47,823 nucleotides of DNA from Pirellulales bacterium (lineage in GTDB: Bacteria > Planctomycetota > Planctomycetia > Pirellulales > JAICIG01), in the NCBI GenBank assembly GCA_025927475.1, contig JAICLL010000032.1, positions 1 to 47,823 on the forward strand, in the 5' to 3' direction. A program made the translations under genes and the position numbers. Positions 1-8,127 of this stretch are shown here, one piece after another. Every line of letters begins with the position of its first letter. Within the stretch, counting starts at the first letter, position 1. The notes under the pieces are model-generated. The model was not told where the DNA came from, did not search any database, and saw only the letters and a list, made by a program, of their open reading frames with translations.

Positions 1-1
1 C

Positions 2-1924
2 GACGGGCTGTGGGGGCTGGCGTTTGGCAATGGCACCGCGGCGGGCGGCGCCAACACGCTCTTCTTTTCGGCAGGCACCGACGGCGAGCAACACGGCTTG
101 TTTGGCTCGTTGGTGAGTGCGCAGAATACGCCGCTTGCCGGCGACGGCGCAAAACTGTCGGCCACCGAGGGCGCCGCAATCAGCGGCACGATAGCGACTT
201 TTAGTTCCAAGAACGTCGGCGCGCTGCCCAGCGCGTTTTCGTCAACGATCACCTGGGGCGACGGCACGACCTCAGCCGGCACGATCGTGGCCAATGGCAG
301 CGGCGGGTTTAATGTGCTGGGTTCGCACACGTTCGCTGAAGAAGGCGCCGATGCGGTCTCGGTCGCCATCAACGACGCGGCCGACGACAATTTTACGATG
401 AGTGCCTCGATCGTCGTGGCCGACGCGCCGCTGACCGCCGTCGGCGTGCCCGTCAATCCCGCTCAGGGCGCCACCATCTCCGCCGCGACGGTTGCCACCT
501 TTACCGACGCGGGCGGCGCCGAGCCGGTGGCCAATTACACCGCCACCATCGATTGGGGCGACGGCAGCTCGAGCACCGGCACGGTCTCGCTGAGCGGCAG
601 CACTTTTTCGGTAGTGGGCAGCCATATCTACGCCGCGGCGGGCGCACACACCATTACCACCAGCATTCAAGATGAAGGAGGCAGCACCGCCTCCGCCACC
701 AGCAGCACTTCGACCTTGACCGGCCAAGGCACAACCATTTCGGCGACCGAAGGAGCGGCATTCAATGGCACGCTGGCGACGTTCGCCTCCAACGATTCGT
801 CACTCGTGGCGAGCGACTTTAACGCCACCATCGACTGGGGCGACGCCACGAGTTCGACCGGAACCGTAACCAGTAATGGCGCGGGAGGTTTCAATGTGCA
901 GGGGAATCACACCTACGGCGAGGAAGCCACCGACTCGATCCACGTAACTATCGTTCACAACGCCAATAGTCCGATCACGGTGGCGAGCAGCGCGAACGTT
1001 GCCGATGCGCCGCTGACTGCGACGGGCGCCAAGGCGAATCTCGCTCGCAACGACGCAACGACCATTACTTTGGCCACGTTCACCGACGCCGGAGGGGCCG
1101 AGGCCGCCGCCAATTACACCGCGACCATCGACTGGGACGATGGCAGCGCGTCCACGACGGGTACGATCGACGCCAGCGGCGCCGGCTTCAGCGTGTCCGG
1201 CAGCCATGCCTTCCAACGCCCGGGCCGGCATACGGTCACGGTGACGATCAGCGACGACGGCGGCAGCCAGACCGTGACCACCTCGCGCGTCGTGGTCGGC
1301 AGCGACCACGAACGGTTGATCGAACAGCTTTTTCAGAATCTGCTCCATCGAGATGTTGACGACGGCGGCTTGAGCTTCTTCGTCGGCGAGTTGAATAGCG
1401 GCGTGCCGGCCTCGACCGTGGTCGCGCAGATCGAGGCATCGACCGCCTATCTGGCGGACCAGGTGCAAACGCTCTTTCAACAGTTCTTGCATCGAAACGC
1501 CGAAGACAGCGCCGTCAGTTACTTCAGTAATCTGATGTCCACCGGCTCGACGCGCGAGCAGGTGGAAAACATTATCGTCAGCTCGCCCGAGTATTTCCAA
1601 TCGCGCGGCGCGGGCGACGGCGACAGCTTCCTCAATACGCTCTACCAGGACAGTTTGGGTCGCGGCGTCGACCCGCAAGCGCAGGCGTTTTGGGACCGGC
1701 TGTCGTTGAGCGACAGCAGCGCCCGCGCGCAGGTCGCCGCGGCGGTCTTCGCCAGCGAGGAGTTTCTCAATAACCTGGTGCGGCAAGACTTCGAGACACT
1801 CTTGGGGCGTCCGGCCGACGCCGGAGGACTGAACGCCTTTGTCAATGGCCTGAAGAACGGCGCGACCGACGAGCAAGTGCTCGCGGCAATTCTGGGATCA
1901 TCGGAGTTCGCCGGCGACGTTTGA
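2..1924 (+). CDS. Secreted surface protein: TIGR03118-like tail, PKD-like repeats, C-terminal DUF4214 (5' partial)
   Basis: The reading frame is open from the left edge, so the true start lies outside the window; 640 residues are visible. The first ~35 residues (DGLWGLAFGNG, NTLFFSAG, HGLFG) resemble the end of the TIGR03118 beta-propeller-like family. Residues ~45-430 hold four PKD/Ig-like beta modules, each with a W-(G/D)-D-(G/A) core near residues 83, 184, 277 and 377; they alternate in type, making two super-repeats of about 195 residues. Residues ~436-640 contain several DUF4214 units (LLHRDVDDGG, YQDSLGRGVD, ETLLGRPADAGG). DUF4214 is common in secreted adhesins and S-layer-like proteins. 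The protein is probably extracellular and involved in surface attachment; that role is inferred. It is followed by a second DUF4214 protein on the same strand. Confidence 0.85.
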   Translation, partial: DGLWGLAFGNGTAAGGANTLFFSAGTDGEQHGLFGSLVSAQNTPLAGDGAKLSATEGAAISGTIATFSSKNVGALPSAFSSTITWGDGTTSAGTIVANGSGGFNVLGSHTFAEEGADAVSVAINDAADDNFTMSASIVVADAPLTAVGVPVNPAQGATISAATVATFTDAGGAEPVANYTATIDWGDGSSSTGTVSLSGSTFSVVGSHIYAAAGAHTITTSIQDEGGSTASATSSTSTLTGQGTTISATEGAAFNGTLATFASNDSSLVASDFNATIDWGDATSSTGTVTSNGAGGFNVQGNHTYGEEATDSIHVTIVHNANSPITVASSANVADAPLTATGAKANLARNDATTITLATFTDAGGAEAAANYTATIDWDDGSASTTGTIDASGAGFSVSGSHAFQRPGRHTVTVTISDDGGSQTVTTSRVVVGSDHERLIEQLFQNLLHRDVDDGGLSFFVGELNSGVPASTVVAQIEASTAYLADQVQTLFQQFLHRNAEDSAVSYFSNLMSTGSTREQVENIIVSSPEYFQSRGAGDGDSFLNTLYQDSLGRGVDPQAQAFWDRLSLSDSSARAQVAAAVFASEEFLNNLVRQDFETLLGRPADAGGLNAFVNGLKNGATDEQVLAAILGSSEFAGDV

Positions 1925-2011
1925 GCGGATTTCGGGAATTGTGCGCCCGGTGGGGTGGCGTTCTTACGTTCACACTATTGAGGCCACTTTACCCATCCAA
2001 TCGAGTCCGCC

Positions 2012-3604
2012 ATGTTCCCCAACCTGCTTCGCCGCGCCGTCGAACCGCCCCGTCGCCGTGCCGCCGCATGCCGCCGTGCCGCCGGGCTGCGCGCCTGCCG
2101 GCTGGAGCAATGTGAATCGCGGCTGCTGCTCACCTTCCATCTCTGGAAGATCGACCAGGTCTTTTCCAGCCCCGATGGCAAGGCGCAATTCATCGAACTG
2201 AGCGATCCGGCCAACGGCGAAAATCACCTGGCAGGTCACTTTATTAGCAGCAACGAAAACAAGTTTACGTTTCCGGCGGATCTGCCGACTGACGCCACGG
2301 CCAATCACCACTTTCTGATCGGCACGGCGAGCTATGCGGCATTGCCAGGCGCGGTTACGCCCGACTACATCATTCCAGACAACTTCTTCAATCCTCAGGG
2401 CGACTCGTTTGATTACGCCGACGTCGACAGCCTCACGTTCACGGCCGGCCAAGAGCCCACCGACGGCGCCAACTCGTTGTTCCGCGATGTGAACAGCGGC
2501 GCCTTGACGACCGGTCCGAACTCTGAGACGAACCTGGCCGGGCAGACCGGCTCGGTCACGGCCACCGCCAGCACGCCAAGCAAGCAGCCGCCCACGCTGG
2601 CAGCGATTCCCAACCCCTCCGTGATTCCGCCCGGCGCGGGCCAACAGACGATCGCGCTCACCGGAATCTCCGTGGGGGCGAATACCACGCAGCCGCTTAC
2701 CATCAGCGCGGTCAGCGACAACCCCGGCTTGGTTCCCAATCCCACGGTCAATTACACATCGCCCAATGCCAGTGGCACGCTCACCTATACGCCCGTAGCG
2801 GGCGCCCAGGGAACGGCGAACATCACGGTAACCGCCACGGATGACGGAGGTACGGTCTCCCGAACCTTTAAAATCCAAGTGGCGCCGGCCAATCAGCCGC
2901 CTCCCATTACGCCGCCGCCGACCACGCCCCCGCCGAATCAGCCGCCCACCGTGGCAGGCGCCGGCCAGCAACAAGCGTTTGTCCAACACCTCTACGAAGA
3001 CCTGCTGGGCCGCGACCCGGTGGGCGGCGACGACCAACCCTGGCTGAACCTGATGGCCTCGGGTATGGCTCAAGTGACGGTTGCTCAAGCGATTCTTGAA
3101 TCGCCGGAGCATTTACACCTGATGGTCAACTCGATGTATCAGAAACTGCTGGGCCGCGCGGCCGAAACTCAGGGGCTCGATTATTGGACGAACCAATTGA
3201 TGCACGGGTCGGACGAAGCGGCGGTGCGGGCCGACATCGCCGCATCGGACGAATTCTTTACCCGCGCCGGCGGCAGCAACGATGGCTTCCTCGCGGCTCT
3301 CTATCAAGATCTTTTGGGCCGCACGGGCGACGCGCCCAGCATGGCTCTCTGGCAAAGTCAGCTCACCGGCGGCGCCTCGCGCAGCGAGATTGCCCAAAGC
3401 TTTGTGAGTAGTTCAGAATTTCATAGCCTGCTGGTGAACAACCCAGCTTCGTCGACGACGGTTGCCGGCTGGTATCAGACCTATTTCCATCGCGATGGCG
3501 ACCAGGCCGGCGCCACCTTTTTTAGCAGCCAACTTGACAACAAGACTCCACTAGAGAAAGTCCAGTTGGAAATGCTGGCCAGCGACGAGTACCTGGCGCG
3601 ATAG
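2012..3604 (+). CDS. Secreted DUF4214 surface protein with LEPR-XLL-like N-terminal motif
   Basis: A 530-residue protein from an ATG. The N-terminus is Arg/Ala-rich and carries LEQCESRLLL at about residues 31-40, resembling the LEPR-XLL motif seen near the N-terminus of large Planctomycete exported proteins. Residues ~45-180 look like a lamin-tail/secreted beta domain without a clear name. Residues ~190-290 form a cadherin/Ig-like module (ITVTATDDGG). A Pro/Thr linker (~294-312) follows, then DUF4214 units at ~317-530 (YEDLLGRDP, YQKLLGRAAE, YQDLLGRTGD, YQTYFHRDGD). It sits 87 bases after another DUF4214 gene and may have arisen by domain sharing with it. Function in adhesion or cell-surface architecture is inferred from the domains only. 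Confidence 0.85.
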   Translation: MFPNLLRRAVEPPRRRAAACRRAAGLRACRLEQCESRLLLTFHLWKIDQVFSSPDGKAQFIELSDPANGENHLAGHFISSNENKFTFPADLPTDATANHHFLIGTASYAALPGAVTPDYIIPDNFFNPQGDSFDYADVDSLTFTAGQEPTDGANSLFRDVNSGALTTGPNSETNLAGQTGSVTATASTPSKQPPTLAAIPNPSVIPPGAGQQTIALTGISVGANTTQPLTISAVSDNPGLVPNPTVNYTSPNASGTLTYTPVAGAQGTANITVTATDDGGTVSRTFKIQVAPANQPPPITPPPTTPPPNQPPTVAGAGQQQAFVQHLYEDLLGRDPVGGDDQPWLNLMASGMAQVTVAQAILESPEHLHLMVNSMYQKLLGRAAETQGLDYWTNQLMHGSDEAAVRADIAASDEFFTRAGGSNDGFLAALYQDLLGRTGDAPSMALWQSQLTGGASRSEIAQSFVSSSEFHSLLVNNPASSTTVAGWYQTYFHRDGDQAGATFFSSQLDNKTPLEKVQLEMLASDEYLAR

Positions 3605-3700
3605 TGCCGCGGCGACTCTTGATTCGGCGCCAATTTGTGGATAATGCGGGTCTGCGAACCTCCGCACGAGGATTGCTTTCTGCCCGCTGACCGAGCCCGC

Positions 3701-4006
3701 ATGTCCACGAAAATATACGCCTCCGACTATCCGGAACTGCTGCCGTTTGAAGCGTCCGACCGGCTGCGGCACGAGGTGGCGTATTTCATGAGCGTACCGG
3801 GCGAGCACGGCGTGCCGGAGCTTGGCGAAGACGAATACTGGATCGACGCGGTCAATGCTCGGCGGTGGCTCGACGACGGAGTGATCTCGGTCGTTTCGCC
3901 GCTGGACAGCGAGAACCAAACCGAAGTGGAACTGAGCGAAGAGCACGAGGCCTGGCTCGAATGGATGCTGGCCCACCAGGTGAGCCGGATTCGCTTTGGT
4001 CAATGA
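3701..4006 (+). CDS. Small acidic hypothetical protein
   Basis: A 101-residue acidic protein starting MSTKIYASDY. The frame is open further upstream to a TTG at 3635, but ATG 3701 is the first good start codon. No recognised domain. There is no signal peptide or membrane segment, so it is probably cytoplasmic. Its stop codon overlaps the ATG of the next gene (ATGA at 4003-4006), which suggests translational coupling with the Tat-exported protein downstream. Confidence 0.7.
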   Translation: MSTKIYASDYPELLPFEASDRLRHEVAYFMSVPGEHGVPELGEDEYWIDAVNARRWLDDGVISVVSPLDSENQTEVELSEEHEAWLEWMLAHQVSRIRFGQ

Positions 4007-5307
4007 GCGAGAGAATTCCGATGACCGATCACGATCTCCATGAGCGTCCTTGGCTATCGCGGCGGCGGTTTTTGGCCGCCACGGCCGCCGCGATAGGTTC
4101 GCCGCTCTGTTCGGCTCGCGTGGCTTTGGCAAAAGACGAGCCATCGGGCGACCGGCTGCCCCGCGTGGCGGCGATCAACTCGATCTATCGCTATAAATCG
4201 CACGCGTATCATATCGCCGGGCGCTTCATTCACGGTTACTCGCGCGAAGGCTTTCATCACCAGCCGCCGTTTCACCTGGTGCGCATGTACAACGATCAGT
4301 ATCCCGACGACGACCTGGGCCGCGCGACCTGCCGCCGGCACGAAATCGAACTGGCCGAGACGGTGGCTGGCGCGCTGGGCGGCGAGCGGCTCGACGTCGA
4401 TGCCGTGCTATTGATCTGCGAGCATGGTGATTACCCGGTGAACGAATTTGGACAGATTCTCTATCCGCGCTTTGAATTGTTTCAGCAAATCGTCGAGGTA
4501 TTTCGGCGCAGCGATCGTGCCGTGCCTGTGTTCGTCGACAAACATCTTTCGTACGATCACCGCCGCGCGGCCGAAATGGTCCAGACCGCGCGCGAGTTGG
4601 GTTTCGGCCTCATGGCCGGCTCTTCGTTGCCGGTCACCTGGCGGCGGCCCGAGCTCGAGCCTCCGCTCGAAACGCCCTTTCGCGAGGGGCTGCTGTTGTA
4701 TGGCTACGACCGCAACATCGCCGAGATTTACTTGTTCCACGCGTTGGAATCGTTGCAGTGCATGCTCGAACGCCGCCGCGGCGGTGAGACGGGCGTGCGC
4801 TCCGTCGAATGCCTTTCGGGCGAGGCGGTGTGGCGGGCCGGCGACCAGGGGCGTTGGTCGTGGGACCTGTTGCGCGCCGCCGCGGCGCGCAGCCCCAGCT
4901 ACAACATTGGCGATCCGCGCGAGAACGTGCCCAAGCCGATGGCCATTCTGATTGAGTATCGCGACGGCACGCGCGGCGCGGTGGTGAACTTGCCTGAGCA
5001 GCTTTCCGACATGAACTTTGCCGGGCGTGTCGCGGGCCGCGAGGACGTGCTCTCGACCAATTTTTATCTGCCCGCTCCGCCGGGGGCGAAATTCTTCGAT
5101 CCGTTGACCGCGAACATCGAGAAATTCTTCCAGACGGGCACGCCGCCTTACCCGGTCGAGCGCACGCTGTTGACCAGCACCGCGCTCGATTTGGCGTTGC
5201 ACTCGTTGGCCGAAGGTCGCGCGATCGCCGGCCCGGCGCTGGACATTCGCTATCAGCCGCCCGCCGGCAGCGGTTTCTTTCGCGGGCGGTTTACCGATGC
5301 GGGATAA
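4003..5307 (+). CDS. Tat-exported protein of unknown function
   Basis: About 434 residues if started at ATG 4003, which overlaps the previous stop; ATG 4021 is an alternative six codons on. The N-terminus carries a twin-arginine signal (SRRRFLAATAAAIG), implying folded export, usually with a cofactor. The mature part includes YRYKSHAYHIAGRF, LLICEHGDYPVNEFGQ, VFVDKHLSYDH and MAGSSLPVTWR, a pattern of conserved-looking His, Asp and Tyr residues. The order of segments is loosely like a Gfo/Idh-type Rossmann protein, but no GxGxxG motif is visible, so I do not assign that family. It could be a secreted enzyme. The close coupling to the small acidic gene upstream suggests a shared role. It converges on the amidase gene that follows on the opposite strand. 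Confidence 0.75.
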   Translation: MSERIPMTDHDLHERPWLSRRRFLAATAAAIGSPLCSARVALAKDEPSGDRLPRVAAINSIYRYKSHAYHIAGRFIHGYSREGFHHQPPFHLVRMYNDQYPDDDLGRATCRRHEIELAETVAGALGGERLDVDAVLLICEHGDYPVNEFGQILYPRFELFQQIVEVFRRSDRAVPVFVDKHLSYDHRRAAEMVQTARELGFGLMAGSSLPVTWRRPELEPPLETPFREGLLLYGYDRNIAEIYLFHALESLQCMLERRRGGETGVRSVECLSGEAVWRAGDQGRWSWDLLRAAAARSPSYNIGDPRENVPKPMAILIEYRDGTRGAVVNLPEQLSDMNFAGRVAGREDVLSTNFYLPAPPGAKFFDPLTANIEKFFQTGTPPYPVERTLLTSTALDLALHSLAEGRAIAGPALDIRYQPPAGSGFFRGRFTDAG

Positions 5308-5331
5308 ACGGGCGATGGAGCAAAGGCCGAT

Positions 5332-6306
5332 TCAAGCCGAACCTCGGCAGGCGACTTGGCGGGGCAGCTCCGCGCCGGCCACGAAGCTCAGTTTGCCCAG
5401 CCGGCACATCTGATAGACATTGATCCGGAAATCGGGACATGTGCTCACCAGGCAATAAGCGTCGCCGGGAGTGAAGCCGTGCTCGGCGATCAGCCATTCC
5501 ATGAGGAACACCGTTGCGCGTTCTACGGCGATTTCCAGCGGTCGGTCGGCGCATACGGCCACGATCGATTGCGGCTTTTCGATCCGCAGCCAGGGGAGGC
5601 TTTTTTGCTTGATGACTTCGAGCTTCAACCGCACGGTGGCTTGCGTTTCGGCGGCGGTGCCGGTGAATTCGGTGTCGCCCTGGCTGGCGTGTACGTCGCC
5701 CAGATAAAACCGCGCGCCGTCGTGAAAGACGGGCAGCAGCAGTCGATTGCCCGGCGCCGCATCGCGGATGTCGAGATTGCCGCCCCAGGGACCTTGCCCA
5801 TCGAGGCTGGTGGTCACCTCGCGGTCGGGCGCCACGCCGAAGGTGCCAATGAACGGCGTGATTGGCCAGCTCAGCCGCTCGCCGAAGTGCAGCGTGCCGT
5901 CGCGCGTGGTGCCGCTGGGTCCGGGCGTGTGGCGAAAGATCTTGGTGGTGTAGTCGCTCGACAGCTCAGGCCAACGGGTCGATTCGCCCAGTGGCCCCCG
6001 CCGCGGCCCGATGGCGATCCACGAGTAGTCGGCCACAGTGATCTGTTCGATCGTCACCACCAGCGTATCGCCGCGCTCGGCCCCTTCCAGCCAGACAGGC
6101 CCGCCGATGGGGTTGGCCAAGGGCGGATGGCGGTCGAAGCCCGGCCGGCGGCCGGGAATCGCCTTGTCGTCGGGCGTTTTGAAGAAGCCCGTGCTGGCGT
6201 CGTAGGTTTCAATCTCAAAGCTTTCGCCCGAGCCGACGCGCAGCAGCGGCTCGTCGCGCCAGTCGAAGGCATATTTGCGGGCTTGCTCGCGCTCGATCCG
6301 TTGCAT
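5332..6306 (-). CDS. Acetamidase/formamidase family protein
   Basis: A 324-residue protein of the FmdA/AmdA amidohydrolase family, which hydrolyses small amides such as formamide or acetamide to ammonia and the acid. Family features seen: GPVWLEGAERGDTLVV (the loop after the first beta domain), FIGTFGVAP, GGNLDIRDAAPGNRLLLPV, and FYLGDVHASQGDTE, which carries the Asp/His/Gln/Glu cluster typical of the active site. ATG 6306 (MQRIEREQ) is preferred over a start 20 codons upstream because the extra residues are not family-like. Length fits the family. No signal peptide is visible, so it is likely cytoplasmic. The exact substrate cannot be told from sequence. Confidence 0.88.
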   Translation of the reverse strand: MQRIEREQARKYAFDWRDEPLLRVGSGESFEIETYDASTGFFKTPDDKAIPGRRPGFDRHPPLANPIGGPVWLEGAERGDTLVVTIEQITVADYSWIAIGPRRGPLGESTRWPELSSDYTTKIFRHTPGPSGTTRDGTLHFGERLSWPITPFIGTFGVAPDREVTTSLDGQGPWGGNLDIRDAAPGNRLLLPVFHDGARFYLGDVHASQGDTEFTGTAAETQATVRLKLEVIKQKSLPWLRIEKPQSIVAVCADRPLEIAVERATVFLMEWLIAEHGFTPGDAYCLVSTCPDFRINVYQMCRLGKLSFVAGAELPRQVACRGSA

Positions 6307-6556
6307 GGGAGGATTGCGCTGTGGCTTGATGTCTTTCCGCGCCCCTGCGGTACAACTCTCGAACACGATCTACAGGCTAGGTGCTACGGGCGCGCGTCCC
6401 CCTAGACGGCGGCGCACGATGATCGCTCAACCGGCCAACGCCGAGGTGGGGCCGCGCGTCATCCGATTCGCCTCGGCTCTTCAAACAGAGGCCCGAGATG
6501 ATGTCAAGAGCGGCGTGGCGGTGCAGAAGCAGCCGCCAATCGCCCGCTCGCGAAAC

Positions 6557-6769
6557 TCAGATGGGCCGGACGGAGCTTGCCCGCGGACCTTTGCCCTTGC
6601 CCCCGCCGCTTTGGTCGACTTCGAATTCGACGGCCTGCCCTTGCGACAAGTTGTCGAAGCCGCCATCGGCCACACTGGAATGATGGAAAAACACGTCTTT
6701 GCCGTTGGGGGCTTCGATGAATCCAAAGCCCTTGTCCTGAACGATCTTCTTCACTTTGCCTTCGGGCAT
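6557..6769 (-). CDS. Cold-shock domain protein (CspA family)
   Basis: A 70-residue single cold-shock domain, an OB-fold that binds single-stranded RNA and DNA and acts as an RNA chaperone. It shows RNP1 (KGFGFIE) and RNP2 (VFFHHS). Start ATG 6769 (MPEGKVKKIV) is fixed by family alignment and by a strong ribosome site (TAGGAG) just upstream. The C-terminus has a Gly/Lys-rich tail (GGGKGKG) beyond the fold. The leader is long and structured: a promoter-like pair at 6913-6941 and a hairpin with a T-run at 6852-6888 lie upstream, as is common for cold-shock mRNAs, whose leaders control expression by temperature. Confidence 0.93.
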   Translation of the reverse strand: MPEGKVKKIVQDKGFGFIEAPNGKDVFFHHSSVADGGFDNLSQGQAVEFEVDQSGGGKGKGPRASSVRPI

Positions 6770-6780
6770 TTCACGCACTC

Positions 6781-6894
6781 CTACGAATTGACACCATTTC
6801 TCGCACGCTCGACCACTTCTCCGGCCCGTTCGGTCGCAGCAAGAACCCGCAGAAAAAAAGCCCGGCCAGGCACACACGCCCGCCGGGCCTTCAT
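6781..6894 (-). CDS. Possible 37-residue leader ORF upstream of the cold-shock gene
   Basis: An ATG at 6894 opens a short frame of 37 codons (starting MKARRACVPG) that runs straight through the leader hairpin and ends at a TAG which is also the first part of the cold-shock ribosome site (TAGGAG). The stop is 11 bases before the cold-shock start. Such geometry could couple leader translation to hairpin folding, but there is no clear ribosome site for it and no known family. It may be chance. Confidence 0.2.
   Translation of the reverse strand: MKARRACVPGRAFFLRVLAATERAGEVVERARNGVNS
6852..6888 (-). terminator. GC-rich hairpin followed by T7 in the cold-shock leader
   Basis: Read on the minus strand, GCCCGGC and GCCGGGC form a 7-bp stem around a GC-rich loop region and are followed directly by seven T residues. 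That is the form of an intrinsic terminator. It lies between a promoter-like site (6913-6941) and the cold-shock start (6769), so it could be an attenuator. Alternatively it may end readthrough from the rhomboid gene upstream. Confidence 0.65.
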
Positions 6895-6912
6895 GACCAC
6901 GGTGAAGCCGAA

Positions 6913-6941
6913 AGCCTAACACGGCCTGGGGGATTCGTCAA
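6913..6941 (-). promoter_or_regulatory. Sigma-70-type promoter for the cold-shock transcript
   Basis: On the minus strand, TTGACG (6936-6941) and TAGGCT (6913-6918) are separated by exactly 17 bases. Transcription would start near 6906, giving a leader of about 137 bases before the cold-shock ATG. No better promoter is visible between the hairpin and the gene. Confidence 0.5.
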
Positions 6942-6955
6942 TCCGTCGCAGAACC

Positions 6956-7091
6956 GGGTAGTGTCCTAAAATTGCATTGCTCGCCCACACTAACCCGAAG
7001 CGTTAGCGAGGAAGTACCCGCTATTTGCCTCGCTTACTCTTCGGGTTGGTGTCCGGTTGCCCATCAGCAACACAACTTTAGGACACTACCC
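6956..7091. repeat. Nested palindromic element, MITE-like, 136 bp
   Basis: The outer arms (6956-6976 and 7071-7091) are an inverted repeat starting GGGTAGTGTCCTAAA. Inside them a second inverted repeat of 25 bases (6987-7011 and 7028-7052; core AACCCGAAG) differs at three positions between arms. The element lies in the intergenic gap between the rhomboid and cold-shock genes and carries no real gene. No clear target-site duplication is visible. A near copy of one half is at 26479-26510. Confidence 0.8.
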
Positions 7092-7170
7092 AAAACCGAC
7101 GTTGTCTCTCGGTCCCTCTCTCTCCCCCGATTCCTCTGTCTCTCCAGGCGCGTGGATCGAAATCGCGATC

Positions 7171-8016
7171 CTAACGGCGGCGCTGTTGATAGCGCCGGCT
7201 GGCGTCTTCCAAGAACCGCCGTTCCTTGGCGGAAAGGCTCGCCTCGCCCTCGCGCGAGATCTTTTCCAGAATGCGGTCGACCTGGGAGGCAAGGTTTTCT
7301 TCCCGGCCTTCGGGTTCATGCACTCGCAGCTTGGGCCGCGGCCGCAGACCGCGCGGCGAGAGGCTGGTCGGCGCCAGACGTCCCAAATTGACGCCGCTGA
7401 AGTAATAGAGCAAGGCAAAGGCGGCTCCGCCCAGGTGCGCCGCATGGGCCACCTCGCTCTTTTGGTTCCCTAAGCCCCAGACGCCAAACACCATGTAGAT
7501 CCCGGCCATTGCCAGGGCGGGAATCGGAATGCCAAACGTGAGCACGATGCGTCCGCGAAAGTGCAAGGCGTAAAGCACCGTGACGGCCATCACCGCTCCT
7601 GATGCTCCATACATGATCGCCTCGCCGCGCGAAAGCAGATTCGTGACGGCGATCCACACCAACGACGCAACCACCACCGCGGCGAGATAGAAACGCAGGA
7701 ATTCCTTCCGCCCATACACCTCTTCCATGCCGCGCCCGAACATTACCAGCCCAACCATATTGAAGACGATGTGCGCAAGATCGCGTCGACTGTGGACGAA
7801 ACCGGCAGTAAGCAACTGCCAGCAATTCCACGGATGGCGCAGCAGATCGGAACGGAGCCCCAGGTAATCGCTGAGCGGATGATTTTCAAAAAACAAGAAA
7901 TCAACCAGCACGAAGGCGACGTTGGCGATCAGCAGGTTGACCACCATCGACTGCGCGCCCAGCGAAAAACCTGGCGGCGGGTCGTCGCGAATGTAATCCC
8001 GATCGTAGAGTCCCAC
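7171..8016 (-). CDS. Rhomboid-family intramembrane serine protease
   Basis: A 281-residue polytopic membrane protein with six or so hydrophobic segments over residues ~22-210. The catalytic serine is in GASG (Ser139) and the catalytic histidine in AHLGG (His194); His82 and Asn86 (HIVFN) match the oxyanion-stabilising His-x3-Asn of rhomboids. It cleaves transmembrane segments of other proteins within the inner membrane; the substrate is unknown. The start is GTG at 8016 (MGLYDRDYIRDD). The C-terminal ~65 residues are charged and probably cytoplasmic. It lies 111 bases downstream of another minus-strand membrane protein, with a palindromic repeat between them. Confidence 0.92.
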   Translation of the reverse strand: MGLYDRDYIRDDPPPGFSLGAQSMVVNLLIANVAFVLVDFLFFENHPLSDYLGLRSDLLRHPWNCWQLLTAGFVHSRRDLAHIVFNMVGLVMFGRGMEEVYGRKEFLRFYLAAVVVASLVWIAVTNLLSRGEAIMYGASGAVMAVTVLYALHFRGRIVLTFGIPIPALAMAGIYMVFGVWGLGNQKSEVAHAAHLGGAAFALLYYFSGVNLGRLAPTSLSPRGLRPRPKLRVHEPEGREENLASQVDRILEKISREGEASLSAKERRFLEDASRRYQQRRR

Positions 8017-8101
8017 GGCAGAAACCGATGGCGAAGAAGAGCCTTGCTATTGGGAACGCCTGCGGCGCAAGCGAGTGACGCTCATGCTACGGCGAGCTGA
8101 C

Positions 8102-8127
8102 CACCGGCACAAGCGGAGATGCCGGTG
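8102..8127. repeat. Small palindromic repeat (CACCGGCA / TGCCGGTG)
   Basis: Eight-base perfect arms at 8102-8109 and 8120-8127 around a 10-base loop, immediately after the stop of the minus-strand gene at 8128. A related sequence in the opposite orientation is at 9722-9757 (shared CACCGGC, ACAAG, GCTAC blocks). It has no T-run, so a REP-type repeat fits better than an intrinsic terminator. Confidence 0.6.

Noticed and set aside
4003-5307. Assigning the Tat protein to the Gfo/Idh family
   Set aside because: No GxGxxG nucleotide motif or EKP lysine is visible, unlike the true Gfo/Idh gene at 22478-23848.
5356-6405. 349-codon plus-strand frame opposite the amidase
   Set aside because: The minus-strand amidase is well supported; the plus frame is high-GC shadow.
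6972-7391. Frame reading through the 6956-7091 palindrome (LTRSVSEEV text)
   Set aside because: The peptide is a translation of the palindromic repeat, a type of false gene frequent where these repeats occur.
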